From Curvibacter microcysteis (lineage in GTDB: Bacteria > Pseudomonadota > Gammaproteobacteria > Burkholderiales > Burkholderiaceae_C), in assembly GCF_028649455.1 (NCBI RefSeq), contig NZ_JAQSIO010000004.1:1-64000 (forward strand): DNA of 64,000 nt, written 5' to 3'. Made by a program: the position numbers and the translations under genes. Below the pieces are notes generated by a model. It did no database searches, had not been told where the DNA came from, and was given only the letters and a program-made list of their open reading frames with translations. Positions 19,020 to 31,146 of the stretch are shown one piece after another (position 1 is the stretch's first letter; every line of letters starts with the position of its first letter).

Positions 19020-21002
19020 TCAGTAGGTTTGATCCAGCTGGGTCAGGATGGCGGGGTTCTCCAGCGTGCTGGTGTCCTGGGTGATCGCCTCGCCCTTGGC
19101 CAAGCTGCGCAGCAGGCGGCGCATGATCTTGCCCGAACGGGTCTTGGGCAGGTTCTCGCCAAAGCGGATGTCCTTGGGCTTGGCGATCGGGCCGATCTCC
19201 TTGGCCACATGGTCACGCAGTTGCTTGGCAATCGCCTTGGCCTCGTCGCCTTCGGGGCGCGAGCGCTTGAGCACCACGAAGGCGCAGATGGCTTCGCCGG
19301 TGGTGTCGTCTGGACGGCCCACCACGGCCGCTTCAGCGACCAGTTCGGTGCAGCTGACCAGGGCCGACTCGATTTCCATCGTCCCCATGCGGTGACCCGA
19401 GACGTTGAGCACGTCGTCGATGCGACCGGTGATGGTGAAGTAACCCGTCTTCTCGTCGCGGATGGCGCCGTCGCCGGCCAGGTAGTACTTGCCCTGGAAG
19501 TCAGCCGGGTAGTAGCTCTTCACGAAACGGTCCGGATCGCCCCAGATGGTGCGGATCATCGACGGCCAAGGCTTCTTGACCACCAGGATGCCGCCCTGAC
19601 CATTGGGCACGTCCTTGCCGGTCTCGTCGACGATGGCCGCCTGGATGCCCGGGAAGGGCAGCGTGCAGGAGCCCGGCACCATGGGCGTGACACCTGGCAG
19701 CGGGGTGATCATGTGACCGCCAGTTTCGGTTTGCCAGAAGGTGTCGACGATGGGGCAGCGGTTGCCGCCCACTTCACGGTAGTACCACTCCCAGGCGGCG
19801 GGGTTGATGGGTTCACCCACCGACCCCAGCAAGCGCAGGCTGCTGAGGTCATAGCTCTTGGGGTGCACGGCCGCATTGGCTTCAGCGGCCTTGATCAGCG
19901 AGCGGATGGCGGTGGGCGCGGTGTAGAAGATGCTGACCTTGTGGTCTTGGATCATCTTCCAGAAGCGGCCAGCGTCCGGGAAGGTGGGCACGCCCTCAAA
20001 CACGATCTCGGTGCCGCCCAGGGCCAGCGGGCCGTAGGTGATGTAGCTGTGGCCGGTGACCCAGCCGATGTCGGCCGTGCACCAGAACACGTCATCGGCC
20101 TTCAGGTCGAAAGTCCACTTGGTGGTCAGCGCCGCATGCAGCAAGTAACCGCCGGTGGAATGCTGCACGCCCTTGGGCTTGCCAGTGGAGCCCGAGGTGT
20201 AAAGCAGGAACAGCGGGTGCTCAGCTTCCACCCACTCCGGCTCGCACACCGTGGGCTGGTGGGCGATGACGTCGCTCATCCACAGGTCACGGCCTGCGGT
20301 CATGGGCAGCTCGGCGCCGGTGCGCTTCACCACCAGCACATGCTGGACGGATTCGCAGCCGCCCAAGCTCAGGGCCTCGTCCACGATGGCCTTCAGCGGC
20401 AGGTGCTTGCCGCCACGCACTTGCTGGTCGGCGGTGATGATGGCCTTGGCGCCGGTGTCTTGCACGCGGTCGCGCACCGACTGGGCCGAGAAGCCACCGA
20501 ACACCACCGAGTGGATGGCACCGATGCGGGCGCAAGCCTGCATGGCGGCCACGCCGTCGATGGACATGGAGATGTAGATGATGACGCGGTCGCCCTTGCC
20601 CACCCCGATGGACTTCAGCCCGTTGGCGATCTGGCAGGTCTTGGCCAGCAGCTCGCTGTAGCTGATCTTGGTGACTTCGCCGCCGTCGGCTTCAAAGATC
20701 AGGGCGGTCTTGTCGCCCAGGCCACGCTCGATGTTGCGATCCAGGCAGTTGTAGGACGCGTTCAAGGTGCCGTCGGCAAACCACTTGAAGAAGGGGGCAT
20801 TGCTCTCGTCGAGCACCTGGGTGAAGGGCGTCTTCCAGGTGATCAACTCGCGGGCCAGCCGACCCCAGTAGCCTTGGTAGTCCGTGGCGGCTTCTTGGCA
20901 CAGGGCGTCGTAAGCCGCCATGCCCGAGATGTGGGCGTTCTTGACGAAGGCGTCGCTGGGCAAGTACACGGCGGTTTCGCCGGCGTTCGGGGTGGCACTC
21001 AT
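19020..21002 (-). CDS. acs: Acetyl-CoA synthetase
   Basis: A 660-residue AMP-forming acetate-CoA ligase that activates acetate. Adenylation motifs are [12 protein letters not shown] (P-loop), [10 protein letters not shown] and [11 protein letters not shown]. The C-terminal [11 protein letters not shown] carries the lysine that is reversibly acetylated in this family. Start chosen at ATG 21002 ([15 protein letters not shown]), which gives normal length and has GGAG upstream; the frame is open further but without family similarity. Apparently monocistronic. Confidence 0.97.
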   Translation of the reverse strand: MSATPNAGETAVYLPSDAFVKNAHISGMAAYDALCQEAATDYQGYWGRLARELITWKTPFTQVLDESNAPFFKWFADGTLNASYNCLDRNIERGLGDKTALIFEADGGEVTKISYSELLAKTCQIANGLKSIGVGKGDRVIIYISMSIDGVAAMQACARIGAIHSVVFGGFSAQSVRDRVQDTGAKAIITADQQVRGGKHLPLKAIVDEALSLGGCESVQHVLVVKRTGAELPMTAGRDLWMSDVIAHQPTVCEPEWVEAEHPLFLLYTSGSTGKPKGVQHSTGGYLLHAALTTKWTFDLKADDVFWCTADIGWVTGHSYITYGPLALGGTEIVFEGVPTFPDAGRFWKMIQDHKVSIFYTAPTAIRSLIKAAEANAAVHPKSYDLSSLRLLGSVGEPINPAAWEWYYREVGGNRCPIVDTFWQTETGGHMITPLPGVTPMVPGSCTLPFPGIQAAIVDETGKDVPNGQGGILVVKKPWPSMIRTIWGDPDRFVKSYYPADFQGKYYLAGDGAIRDEKTGYFTITGRIDDVLNVSGHRMGTMEIESALVSCTELVAEAAVVGRPDDTTGEAICAFVVLKRSRPEGDEAKAIAKQLRDHVAKEIGPIAKPKDIRFGENLPKTRSGKIMRRLLRSLAKGEAITQDTSTLENPAILTQLDQTY

Positions 21003-21189
21003 GTTTGTCTCCTGGTAGTAGGACGGGATATTTGCGCATAAATGTGGGGCTTGGCGCTTACATCGCTCTGACTGAAACACGTCAGTGGGCGGCCAGGTCC
21101 ACCGACCAAGCCCTTGTGACGCCAACGGTCACAGAGCTTGCCTAGAATCCAGGGCTGTTTTTATACCTGATCACAACCCAGCCCCCACC

Positions 21190-21792
21190 ATGACCGTCCC
21201 CCGCAATAAACAGCCTGCTGCCCTGCGCCCCTTGCCCGCGCTGATTTTTGCCAGCCGTTGGTTGCAGCTGCCGCTGTACCTGGGCCTGATCGCAGCCCAA
21301 GCCATTTATGTCTTCCACTTCTGGGTGGAGCTGGTGCACCTGGTGGAAGCGGCCTTCGGCAGCACCAGCGCCCTGGATGCCCTGATCACCAGCATTGGCT
21401 ACAAATCGAATGTGGCCATCACCTCGCTGAACGAGACCATCATCATGCTGGTGGTGCTGGCGCTGATTGACGTGGTGATGATCTCCAACCTGCTGATCAT
21501 GGTGATCGTGGGGGGCTACGAGACCTTTGTCAGCCGCATGAACCTAGAAGGCCACCCCGACCAGCCCGAGTGGCTCAGCCATGTGAATGCTTCGGTGCTC
21601 AAGGTCAAGCTCAGCACCGCCATCATCGGCATCAGCTCGATCCACCTGCTCAAGACCTTCATCAACGCCGACAACTACGCCGACCGGGTGCTGATCGCGC
21701 AAACCGCCATCCACATCACCTTCTTGCTGTCGGCCTTGGCCATCGCCCTGACCGACCGTCTGATGTCGCACGGCAGCGACGACAAGCATTGA
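21190..21792 (+). CDS. TIGR00645/YqhA-family inner-membrane protein
   Basis: A 200-residue protein with four hydrophobic segments matching the UPF0114 (YqhA, TIGR00645) family: ASRWLQLPLYLGLIAAQ near the N-terminus, then LIDVVMISNLLIMVIVGGYE and KVKLSTAIIGISSIHLLKTF. The family is widespread, with no firmly established function. Start set at ATG 21190, whose product begins with the family's usual polar leader. Confidence 0.9.
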   Translation: MTVPRNKQPAALRPLPALIFASRWLQLPLYLGLIAAQAIYVFHFWVELVHLVEAAFGSTSALDALITSIGYKSNVAITSLNETIIMLVVLALIDVVMISNLLIMVIVGGYETFVSRMNLEGHPDQPEWLSHVNASVLKVKLSTAIIGISSIHLLKTFINADNYADRVLIAQTAIHITFLLSALAIALTDRLMSHGSDDKH

Positions 21793-21799
21793 ACCACGG

Positions 21800-21820
21800 G
21801 CCGGCGGCCCTGCCGCCGGC
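21800..21820. terminator. GC-rich hairpin between convergent genes
   Basis: GCCGGCGGC (21800-21808) and GCCGCCGGC (21812-21820) form a perfect 9-bp stem between the convergent YqhA-like gene and fumC. There is no T-run, so it may work as a weak or Rho-assisted terminator, or simply block read-through. Confidence 0.45.
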
Positions 21821-21837
21821 GCCAGCAGCGTCGGGCT

Positions 21838-23226
<1,389 letters not shown>

Positions 23227-23368
23227 GGAGCGACCTTTGCTTGTTTCAACCTGTCAAAATAACGGGTGCCCGGGATTCGGGCAAGCCCTGACAGGCCAGC
23301 CTCCGGCTCGCCAACCCAGGACACCCTCGACCGGATCCAGCATTGTTCCTTCCAGCCCACGAAGCACC

Positions 23369-24919
23369 ATGACCACCATCAAACAAAGCGACCTCATCGA
23401 CTCCATCGCCGGGGCCCTGCAGTACATCAGCTACTACCACCCGACCGACTACATTGCCCACCTGGCGCGCGCTTATGAGCGTGAACAAAGCCCGGCGGCC
23501 AAGGACGCGATCGCTCAGATTCTGACCAACAGCAAGCTCAGCGCCACCGGTCAGCGTCCGATCTGCCAGGACACCGGCATCGTCAACGTGTTCCTGAAAG
23601 TGGGCATGGACGTGCGCTGGGAAGGTTTCACCGGCAGCCTGGACGACGCCATCAACGAAGGCGTGCGCCGTGGCTACAACCACCCTGACAACACGCTGCG
23701 CGCCTCGGTCGTGGCCGACCCGCAGTTCGCCCGCAAGAACACCAAGGACAACACCCCGGCCGTGATCTTCAGCGAGATCGTTCCCGGCAACACCGTTGAA
23801 GTGACCGTGGCCGCCAAGGGCGGCGGCAGCGAAAACAAGAGCAAGATGGTCATGCTCAACCCCGGCGACAGCGTGGTCGACTGGGTGCTCAAGACCGTGC
23901 CCACCATGGGCGCTGGCTGGTGCCCGCCGGGCATGCTGGGCATCGGCATTGGCGGTACCGCTGAAAAAGCCGTGCTGATGGCCAAGGAAAGCCTGATGGA
24001 CGACCTCGACATGTACGAGCTGCAAGCCAAGGCCGCCAAGGGCGACGCACTGACCCAGACCGAAGAACTGCGCCTGGAACTGTTCGAGAAGGTCAACGCC
24101 CTGGGCATTGGCGCCCAAGGCCTGGGCGGCTTGACCACCGTGCTGGACGTCAAGATCAAGATGTACCCCACCCACGCGGCCAGCAAGCCCGTGGCCATGA
24201 TCCCCAACTGCGCGGCCACCCGCCACGCCCACTTCGTCATGGACGGCTCGGGCCCGGTCTACCTGGACCCGCCGAGCCTGGACCTGTGGCCCAACGTGGA
24301 CTGGACGCCCGACTACAACAAGAGCAAGAAGGTCAACCTCGACACGCTGACCCAGGCCGAAGTGGCCAGCTGGAAGCCGGGCGACACCTTGTTGCTCAAC
24401 GGCAAGATGCTGACTGGCCGCGATGCCGCCCACAAGCGCATCCAGGACATGCTGGCCAAGGGTGAGAAGCTGCCCGTGGACTTCACCAACCGCGTGATCT
24501 ACTACGTCGGCCCGGTGGACCCAGTCAAGGACGAGGCCGTGGGCCCTGCCGGCCCGACCACCGCCACCCGCATGGACGGCTTCACGGACATGATGCTGGC
24601 CCAGACCGGCCTGATCGCCATGGTGGGCAAGGCCGAGCGCGGTCCGGTCGCCATCGAAGCCATCAAGAAGCACAAGTCGGCTTACCTGATGGCCGTGGGC
24701 GGCGCCGCCTACCTGGTGTCCAAGGCCATCAAGGCCGCCAAGGTGGTGGGCTTTGCCGACCTGGGCATGGAAGCCATTTACGAATTTGACGTGGTCGACA
24801 TGCCCGTGACCGTGGCCGTGGACGCCGGCGGCACCAGCGCCCACATCACCGGTCCGGCCGAATGGCAAAAGCGCATCGCCACCGGCGAATTCAAGGGCAT
24901 CACCGTCGGCGCCGCCTGA
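23369..24919 (+). CDS. Class I iron-sulfur fumarate hydratase
   Basis: A 516-residue class I fumarase (FumA/FumB type), unrelated in sequence to FumC and dependent on an oxygen-sensitive [4Fe-4S] cluster. The N-terminal part has ICQDTGIVNVFLKVG and the fumarase-alpha region GGGSENKSKMVML. The fused beta-type C-terminal half has VGPAGPTTATRMDGFT. Cluster cysteines are likely those in ICQDTG, WCPPGM and NCAATRH. Start at ATG 23369 gives the usual length. A strong terminator follows. Confidence 0.95.
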   Translation: MTTIKQSDLIDSIAGALQYISYYHPTDYIAHLARAYEREQSPAAKDAIAQILTNSKLSATGQRPICQDTGIVNVFLKVGMDVRWEGFTGSLDDAINEGVRRGYNHPDNTLRASVVADPQFARKNTKDNTPAVIFSEIVPGNTVEVTVAAKGGGSENKSKMVMLNPGDSVVDWVLKTVPTMGAGWCPPGMLGIGIGGTAEKAVLMAKESLMDDLDMYELQAKAAKGDALTQTEELRLELFEKVNALGIGAQGLGGLTTVLDVKIKMYPTHAASKPVAMIPNCAATRHAHFVMDGSGPVYLDPPSLDLWPNVDWTPDYNKSKKVNLDTLTQAEVASWKPGDTLLLNGKMLTGRDAAHKRIQDMLAKGEKLPVDFTNRVIYYVGPVDPVKDEAVGPAGPTTATRMDGFTDMMLAQTGLIAMVGKAERGPVAIEAIKKHKSAYLMAVGGAAYLVSKAIKAAKVVGFADLGMEAIYEFDVVDMPVTVAVDAGGTSAHITGPAEWQKRIATGEFKGITVGAA

Positions 24920-24978
24920 ATGAGCGCTCACTGAGCCTGCCCGCGCTGCCCCGTCGGCGCTGAGGCAGGGCTGCATCG

Positions 24979-25016
24979 GCCCCCGAGCTGCTTCGGCAGG
25001 TCGGGGGCTTTGCTTT
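24979..25016 (+). terminator. Rho-independent terminator after class I fumarase
   Basis: GCCCCCGA (24979-24986) pairs with TCGGGGGC (25001-25008), and TTTGCTTTT follows. It separates the fumarase gene from murI. Confidence 0.85.
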
Positions 25017-25059
25017 TGGCGGGTGGCAAAATCGACGCTCGCCTGGGTTCCCGCTGCGC

Positions 25060-25962
25060 ATGCCTCACCAAGATCCATCCCTCACCCTGAATCCCGCCCC
25101 TGCACCCGCCCTGCCCTCGCACCGAGCCGAAGCACCGATTGGTGTGTTCGACAGCGGCATTGGCGGCCTGAGCGTGTTGCGCGCGCTGCGCCAGGCCCTG
25201 CCGGGCGAAGACTTCATTTACCTGGCCGACAGCGGCTTTGCCCCCTATGGCGAGCGCAGCGACGCATTTGTGCGTGAACGCTCCGAACGCATCACCCGCG
25301 AGTTGGTGGCCCAGGGCGCCAAGGCGGTGGTGGTGGCCTGCAACACGGCCACCGCTGCGGCGATTGCGGCCCTGCGCCGCCAGTGGCCTGAGCTGCCCCT
25401 GGTGGGCCTGGAGCCGGCCTTGAAGCCTGCCGTGCAGGCCAGCCTCAGCGGTCAGGTGGCCGTTCTGGCCACGCAGGGCACGCTGCAAAGCCCCAAATTT
25501 GCCCAGTTGCTGGCACAGTGCCAGGCCCCCGGCCGCCACATCCATTGCCAACCCTGCGATGGCCTGGCCGATGCAATTGAACAAGGCGATGAAGCCCGCG
25601 TGGCGGACTTGTGCCAGCAGTACCTGGGGGCGCTGGACTTGGCGGCCCACTCAGGCAACGCCGCCATCGACACCGTGGTGTTGGGCTGCACCCACTACCC
25701 CTTGGTACTGGCTGAAATTCAAAAAGGATTGAAGCCCGGTGTCGCCGTGCTGGACACCGGAGCGCCAGTGGCCCGGCAGACGCGCCGCTTGCTGGAGGCG
25801 GCAGGTCTGTTGCGACACGCGCCGGAGAGCCCCGGCCGCGTGACGTGGCAAACCACGGGCCAGCCCAGCCAACTCAGCGCCGCTGTTCAGCGCTGGTGGC
25901 CCGGGGGCCAGGGCCTGCACGACCGCGGCCCGACCCTGGTGAGTCCCGGCGCAAGCCGGTGA
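25060..25962 (+). CDS. murI: Glutamate racemase
   Basis: A 300-residue enzyme making D-glutamate for peptidoglycan. Signatures are IGVFDSGIGGLSVLRAL at the N-terminus, VACNTATAAAI with the first catalytic cysteine, and GCTHYPL with the second. The first ~25 residues are a proline-rich extension of low complexity, so a start further inside cannot be excluded. Confidence 0.93.
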   Translation: MPHQDPSLTLNPAPAPALPSHRAEAPIGVFDSGIGGLSVLRALRQALPGEDFIYLADSGFAPYGERSDAFVRERSERITRELVAQGAKAVVVACNTATAAAIAALRRQWPELPLVGLEPALKPAVQASLSGQVAVLATQGTLQSPKFAQLLAQCQAPGRHIHCQPCDGLADAIEQGDEARVADLCQQYLGALDLAAHSGNAAIDTVVLGCTHYPLVLAEIQKGLKPGVAVLDTGAPVARQTRRLLEAAGLLRHAPESPGRVTWQTTGQPSQLSAAVQRWWPGGQGLHDRGPTLVSPGASR

Positions 25963-25982
25963 ACCCACCGTCACAGCAACAC

Positions 25983-26291
25983 TCAGGCCTTCTTGGCCCA
26001 GGCGCTGCACCAGCCCTTGCCGGCGACTTGCTTGCCGGCGAACAGCGGGCAACCGCCGGCGGCGTCCGACGCCTTGCCTTGGTACAGCGCGCAGCCCGCG
26101 CAGTTTTGGCCGGCGGCGTACTTGGGGAACTTGGTCTTGTCGACCTTGCTGGCGTCAGCCTTGTAACCCAGCGCACCGGCTTGGGCATCGGACTCGGCGA
26201 CCATCGGGCCGTTGGCCATGGCGCCAGCGCTGGCAAACACAACACCAGCGCCCACGCTCAGTTGGACAAAGAATTCACGGCGATTGGACAT
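25983..26291 (-). CDS. High-potential iron-sulfur protein (HiPIP)
   Basis: A 102-residue periplasmic electron carrier. The leader NRREFFVQL then a hydrophobic stretch ending near ASAGAMA is a twin-arginine (Tat) signal, as expected for a protein exported with its cluster. The mature part has the four [4Fe-4S] cysteines in NCAGCALY, GGCPLF and GWCSAW. HiPIPs carry electrons to photosynthetic centres or terminal oxidases; no photosynthesis genes are in the window, so a respiratory role is more likely. Confidence 0.92.
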   Translation of the reverse strand: MSNRREFFVQLSVGAGVVFASAGAMANGPMVAESDAQAGALGYKADASKVDKTKFPKYAAGQNCAGCALYQGKASDAAGGCPLFAGKQVAGKGWCSAWAKKA

Positions 26292-26507
26292 GGAAAAACC
26301 TCAGGTGGGGGAGAACTCGAATAGGTATGGCGCCAACCATTTCAGGCTGATGCGCAACCATTGTCCGGCGCCCCACCAGAACGCACCTTGAGGCAAAGCA
26401 AGGCCGACTCAATCAGTCCAGCAAACAGCCCTGGCGGGCACTGCGCCGACGCACACAGCCAAGCCCTTGGGGTCTGTGGCGGGCCCCATCGGTCGCGCGG
26501 TGCCGGT

Positions 26508-27047
26508 TCAGGGGCTCGCTGCTGGCGCCCACAACCGCTCGCCACCGGCCTCCAGATGAGTCAGGTACAGGCGCACATCCAGCTCGAGCCGGTGGTAATC
26601 GGGCTCCAGGTGCTCGCACAAACGGTAGAAGGCGCGGTCGTGATCGCGCTCTTTGAGGTGGGCCAGTTCGTGCACCACGATCATGCTCAGGAACGGGGGC
26701 GGCGCATCGCGGAACAGGGCGCCGATGCGGATCTCGTGCTGCGCTTTCAGGCGACCGCCTTGCACGCGCGACACCATGGTGTGCAGGCCCAGCGCATGGC
26801 GCACCACATGGATCTTGCTGTCAAACAGCACCCGATCCAGACGGGGCGTCTGCCGCATGTGCTCCTGGCGCAAAGCCTCCACATGGCGGTACAGCGCGCC
26901 ATCGGTGCGCAGACCATGGGCCTGGGGGTATTTGTCCAGCAACCAGCTGGCCAGGCGTCCTGAGTCAAGCAGGCGCTGGGCTTGCTGCTGCAGTGTCTCC
27001 GGGTAAGCCGCCAGGTATTTGAGGGCCTTGGGCGGGCTGTTCGTCAT
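26508..27047 (-). CDS. YgjP-like zinc metallopeptidase
   Basis: A 179-residue protein of the YgjP/DUF45 (M48-like) family. The zinc site HELAHLKERDH combines HExxH with a further histidine four residues on. Family members are small cytosolic metallopeptidase-like proteins of poorly known function. Start at ATG 27047 is preferred over frames reaching to 27266, which add low-complexity sequence and run into the neighbouring gene. Confidence 0.85.
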   Translation of the reverse strand: MTNSPPKALKYLAAYPETLQQQAQRLLDSGRLASWLLDKYPQAHGLRTDGALYRHVEALRQEHMRQTPRLDRVLFDSKIHVVRHALGLHTMVSRVQGGRLKAQHEIRIGALFRDAPPPFLSMIVVHELAHLKERDHDRAFYRLCEHLEPDYHRLELDVRLYLTHLEAGGERLWAPAASP

Positions 27048-27108
27048 GCCGAAGCTCCCCACGCCGGGAGCACGCAGGGCACGAGTGCCCCGCGCGGCAC
27101 CCGAGGGC

Positions 27109-27729
27109 TCAATGCAGGTGGCGCGGCCGACGACCGCCACCGTGGCCCGAGCCCCCCGAACCGCGAGGCGGCCGGCCGATCTCCAGCGAGTTGACCAGGT
27201 CATCGAAACGCTGCGAGAACAGCTTGTCGATCTCGGCCACCACACCGCCCAGTTCGGAGCCGTCAAAGTGGCGCTCCATCATGTTGACCACGTCCTGCAC
27301 GAGCAGGTCACGCTGCACCTGCATGATGGCCGCCGGGTTGGGGCCCACGAAGAGCATCACGAAGTCGTCGCGCGACTCGGCCCCCCGGTCTTCCTCTTCC
27401 TCATCGAACTCGGCGTCGTAGAAGGTGACCTCAATGGCCGCCCCCAGCTCGGAGAGTTCGTTGAGGTTCATGCACATCTCGTCGAGCACCTGGCGAAAAT
27501 CCTCATCGCCGCGCACCGTCCAGCACATCTGAAGCAGGTGCTCTTTGGGCTCGAACTTGATGCCGGGCTCTTCTTCGTAGACGCTGGTGGCGCCATCTGC
27601 CAGGGAACGGGCGCCCGCGTAACGCCAAAGGGGTTTGAGCGCTTCTTGCAGCTGTTCAAACAGAACGTCGCTGCGCAGCACCACCTGTCCGTGGACATGG
27701 ATTTCAAAAGGGGCGTTGTAACTTGACAT
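27109..27729 (-). CDS. Conserved hypothetical acidic protein with Gly/His/Arg tail
   Basis: A 206-residue soluble protein I cannot assign. It has an ordered-looking N-terminal part (FEIHVHGQVVLRSDVLFEQL), a strongly acidic patch (DAEFDEEEEDRGAESRDD) near residue 120, and a low-complexity tail RPPRGSGGSGHGGGRRPRH. Start at ATG 27729 gives MSSYNAPFEIHVHG; an upstream ATG at 27762 is possible. It precedes the YgjP-like gene on the same strand with a 61-bp gap. Confidence 0.75.
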   Translation of the reverse strand: MSSYNAPFEIHVHGQVVLRSDVLFEQLQEALKPLWRYAGARSLADGATSVYEEEPGIKFEPKEHLLQMCWTVRGDEDFRQVLDEMCMNLNELSELGAAIEVTFYDAEFDEEEEDRGAESRDDFVMLFVGPNPAAIMQVQRDLLVQDVVNMMERHFDGSELGGVVAEIDKLFSQRFDDLVNSLEIGRPPRGSGGSGHGGGRRPRHLH

Positions 27730-28022
27730 GATCCGATGGTAATTGAGCCCCAGGGCCATCCGTTCAGCCCGCACCGCAGCGGCAGCCAGCTGACGGAATA
27801 ACGGCGTCCTGGCCAGGCCGAAGCCCGACAGCAGCACGCCGTGGCCGCTTGTGAAGACCGCATTTTCGCATGTTCACCACGCAGCGCCGATCTGGCGTGC
27901 GAGCTAATCGCCTTCCCGCCAGTCAGGCCCCTCCCGCAAAGCCTGCCGAGACCACAGGTTCTTTGGGCTTGGTGCATCATGCGCAGCCCCGTGGGCGCTT
28001 TGTGTCCCCCTTCTTTCTTCCC

Positions 28023-28937
28023 ATGCAACTCCCCCGTCGACGCCGCGCCGACTTTGCCCCTGCCGAAGCCTTTCAATACCCCGCCCACCTGAAGGCGGCG
28101 GTGGCGGACCTGCCGGCGGCGCCCGGGGTGTATGTCTTTCATGGGGACCAAGAGAACCTGCCGCTGTACATCGGCAAAAGTGTGAACCTGCGTCAGCGCG
28201 TCTTGTCCCACCTGCGCAACCCCGACGAAGACCGCCTGCTGCGGCAAACCCGGCGCATCAGCCACATCCGCACCGCGGGCGACATCGGGGCCCAGTTGCT
28301 GGAAGCGCAGATGATCAAGACCCAGCAGCCCCTGTTCAACCAAAAGCTGCGGCGCAACCGGCAACTGTGCGCCTGGCAACGCCAGGGGGATGGGCTGGTG
28401 CTGGTGTATTCCAAAGACCTGAACTTTGCGACCGCGCCCGAGTTGTACGGCCTGTACGCCAGCCGGCACGCCGCGATCGAGCGCCTGCGTGAAGTGGCCG
28501 ACCAACACCGCCTGTGCTGTGGGCACCTGGGGCTGGAAAAGCTTCCGCCGGGCAAAGCCTGCTTTCGCGCCGCGCTGCGGCAATGCGCCGGGGTCTGCCG
28601 CGGCGACGAAAGCGTGGCCGAGCACGACGCGCGCCTGCTGTCAGCGCTGCGCCAGGTGCAAGTGCAGTGCTGGCCGCACCCGGGGGCGGTGGGCCTGGTC
28701 GAGCGCGATGGCGACTTCACGCAAATCCATGTGCTCAACCATTGGTGCTACCTGGGCAGCGTCGGCACGCTGGCCGAGGCCGCCGCCCTCAGCCACCAGG
28801 CCGTGGGCTTTGATGCCGACGGCTACCAGATCCTGGTGCGCCCGCTGATGGAAGGCCGGGCTGAGTTGTTGCCCCTGCTGTCCCCTGGCGCCGCGTCGGC
28901 CCCCAAGCCCCGCCGCCGCCCCCGAGCCAGCCTCTGA
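28023..28937 (+). CDS. GIY-YIG endonuclease of the Cho/UvrC type
   Basis: A 304-residue nuclease resembling Cho, the UvrC homologue that makes the 3' incision at bulky DNA lesions. The GIY-YIG core appears as GVYVFHGDQENLPLYIGKSVNLRQRVLSHL, with later E in LLEAQMIK completing the catalytic set. After the nuclease domain comes a Cys-containing region (CCGHLG, CFRAALRQCAGVC). Start at ATG 28023 gives MQLPRRRR; the frame is open upstream but of low complexity. Confidence 0.85.
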   Translation: MQLPRRRRADFAPAEAFQYPAHLKAAVADLPAAPGVYVFHGDQENLPLYIGKSVNLRQRVLSHLRNPDEDRLLRQTRRISHIRTAGDIGAQLLEAQMIKTQQPLFNQKLRRNRQLCAWQRQGDGLVLVYSKDLNFATAPELYGLYASRHAAIERLREVADQHRLCCGHLGLEKLPPGKACFRAALRQCAGVCRGDESVAEHDARLLSALRQVQVQCWPHPGAVGLVERDGDFTQIHVLNHWCYLGSVGTLAEAAALSHQAVGFDADGYQILVRPLMEGRAELLPLLSPGAASAPKPRRRPRASL

Positions 28938-29012
28938 GCCCACGCACAGACGTGGTGATGTAGGCCAGGGGCCGATCCAAGCACGGCCCGACATGGCCGT
29001 CCAAAGGACCGA

Positions 29013-29063
29013 TTTTTACGGTTTTTATACGGGCTCAGGCCGCAATTCAACCCGCTTTTTACG
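29013..29063 (+). promoter_or_regulatory. Putative kdp control region with repeated T-tracts
   Basis: TTTTTACG (29013), TTTTTATACG (29022) and CTTTTTACG (29055) are spaced repeats just ahead of the kdp operon. KdpE in E. coli binds a T-rich TTTATAC-type site, so these are good candidates for KdpE binding. No experiment supports this here. Confidence 0.5.
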
Positions 29064-29113
29064 CCTGAAAACCTACGCTTCAAGCATCGTTTTTTGCGAA
29101 ATGGAGCGTGAAC

Positions 29114-29218
29114 ATGGACATCGCTTGGCTCGCCCTGGCGGCCCTGCTGGCCGGCCTGATGGCCGCCCTGACCCGGGGGTTGCAGGCCCTGGAAACCCCC
29201 CACGGGGGCCAATCATGA
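29114..29218 (+). CDS. Small membrane protein ahead of kdpF
   Basis: A 34-residue frame, MDIAWLALAALLAGLMAALT followed by RGLQALETPHGGQS. One hydrophobic helix is followed by a short polar tail. Its stop overlaps the kdpF start (ATGA), and small ORFs of this kind precede kdpF in other betaproteobacterial kdp operons as far as I recall. It is probably the first gene of the operon; function unknown. Confidence 0.6.
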   Translation: MDIAWLALAALLAGLMAALTRGLQALETPHGGQS

Positions 29219-29313
29219 TGGCGGCTCAATGGCTCTACAGCCTGGGCGGCTTGATCGCTTGCGGCCTGCTCGCCTACCTGGTTTACGCGCTGATTCGCGC
29301 CGAGGAGTTCTGA
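29215..29313 (+). CDS. kdpF: Potassium-transporting ATPase subunit F
   Basis: A 32-residue membrane peptide ending GLLAYLVYALIRAEEF, the typical KdpF end (YLxYALixAExF). KdpF stabilises the KdpABC complex. Either ATG at 29215 (overlapping the previous stop) or at 29218 could be used. Its TGA is directly followed by the kdpA ATG. Confidence 0.85.
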   Translation: MMAAQWLYSLGGLIACGLLAYLVYALIRAEEF

Positions 29314-31119
<1,806 letters not shown>

Positions 31120-31146
31120 TCCAGCCCCCACAAGAAAGTCACCATC

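Noticed and set aside
23246-25078. 610-residue open frame on the minus strand across the class I fumarase
   Set aside because: It is the antisense shadow of a high-GC gene, rich in His, Gly, Val and Ala, with no family signature.
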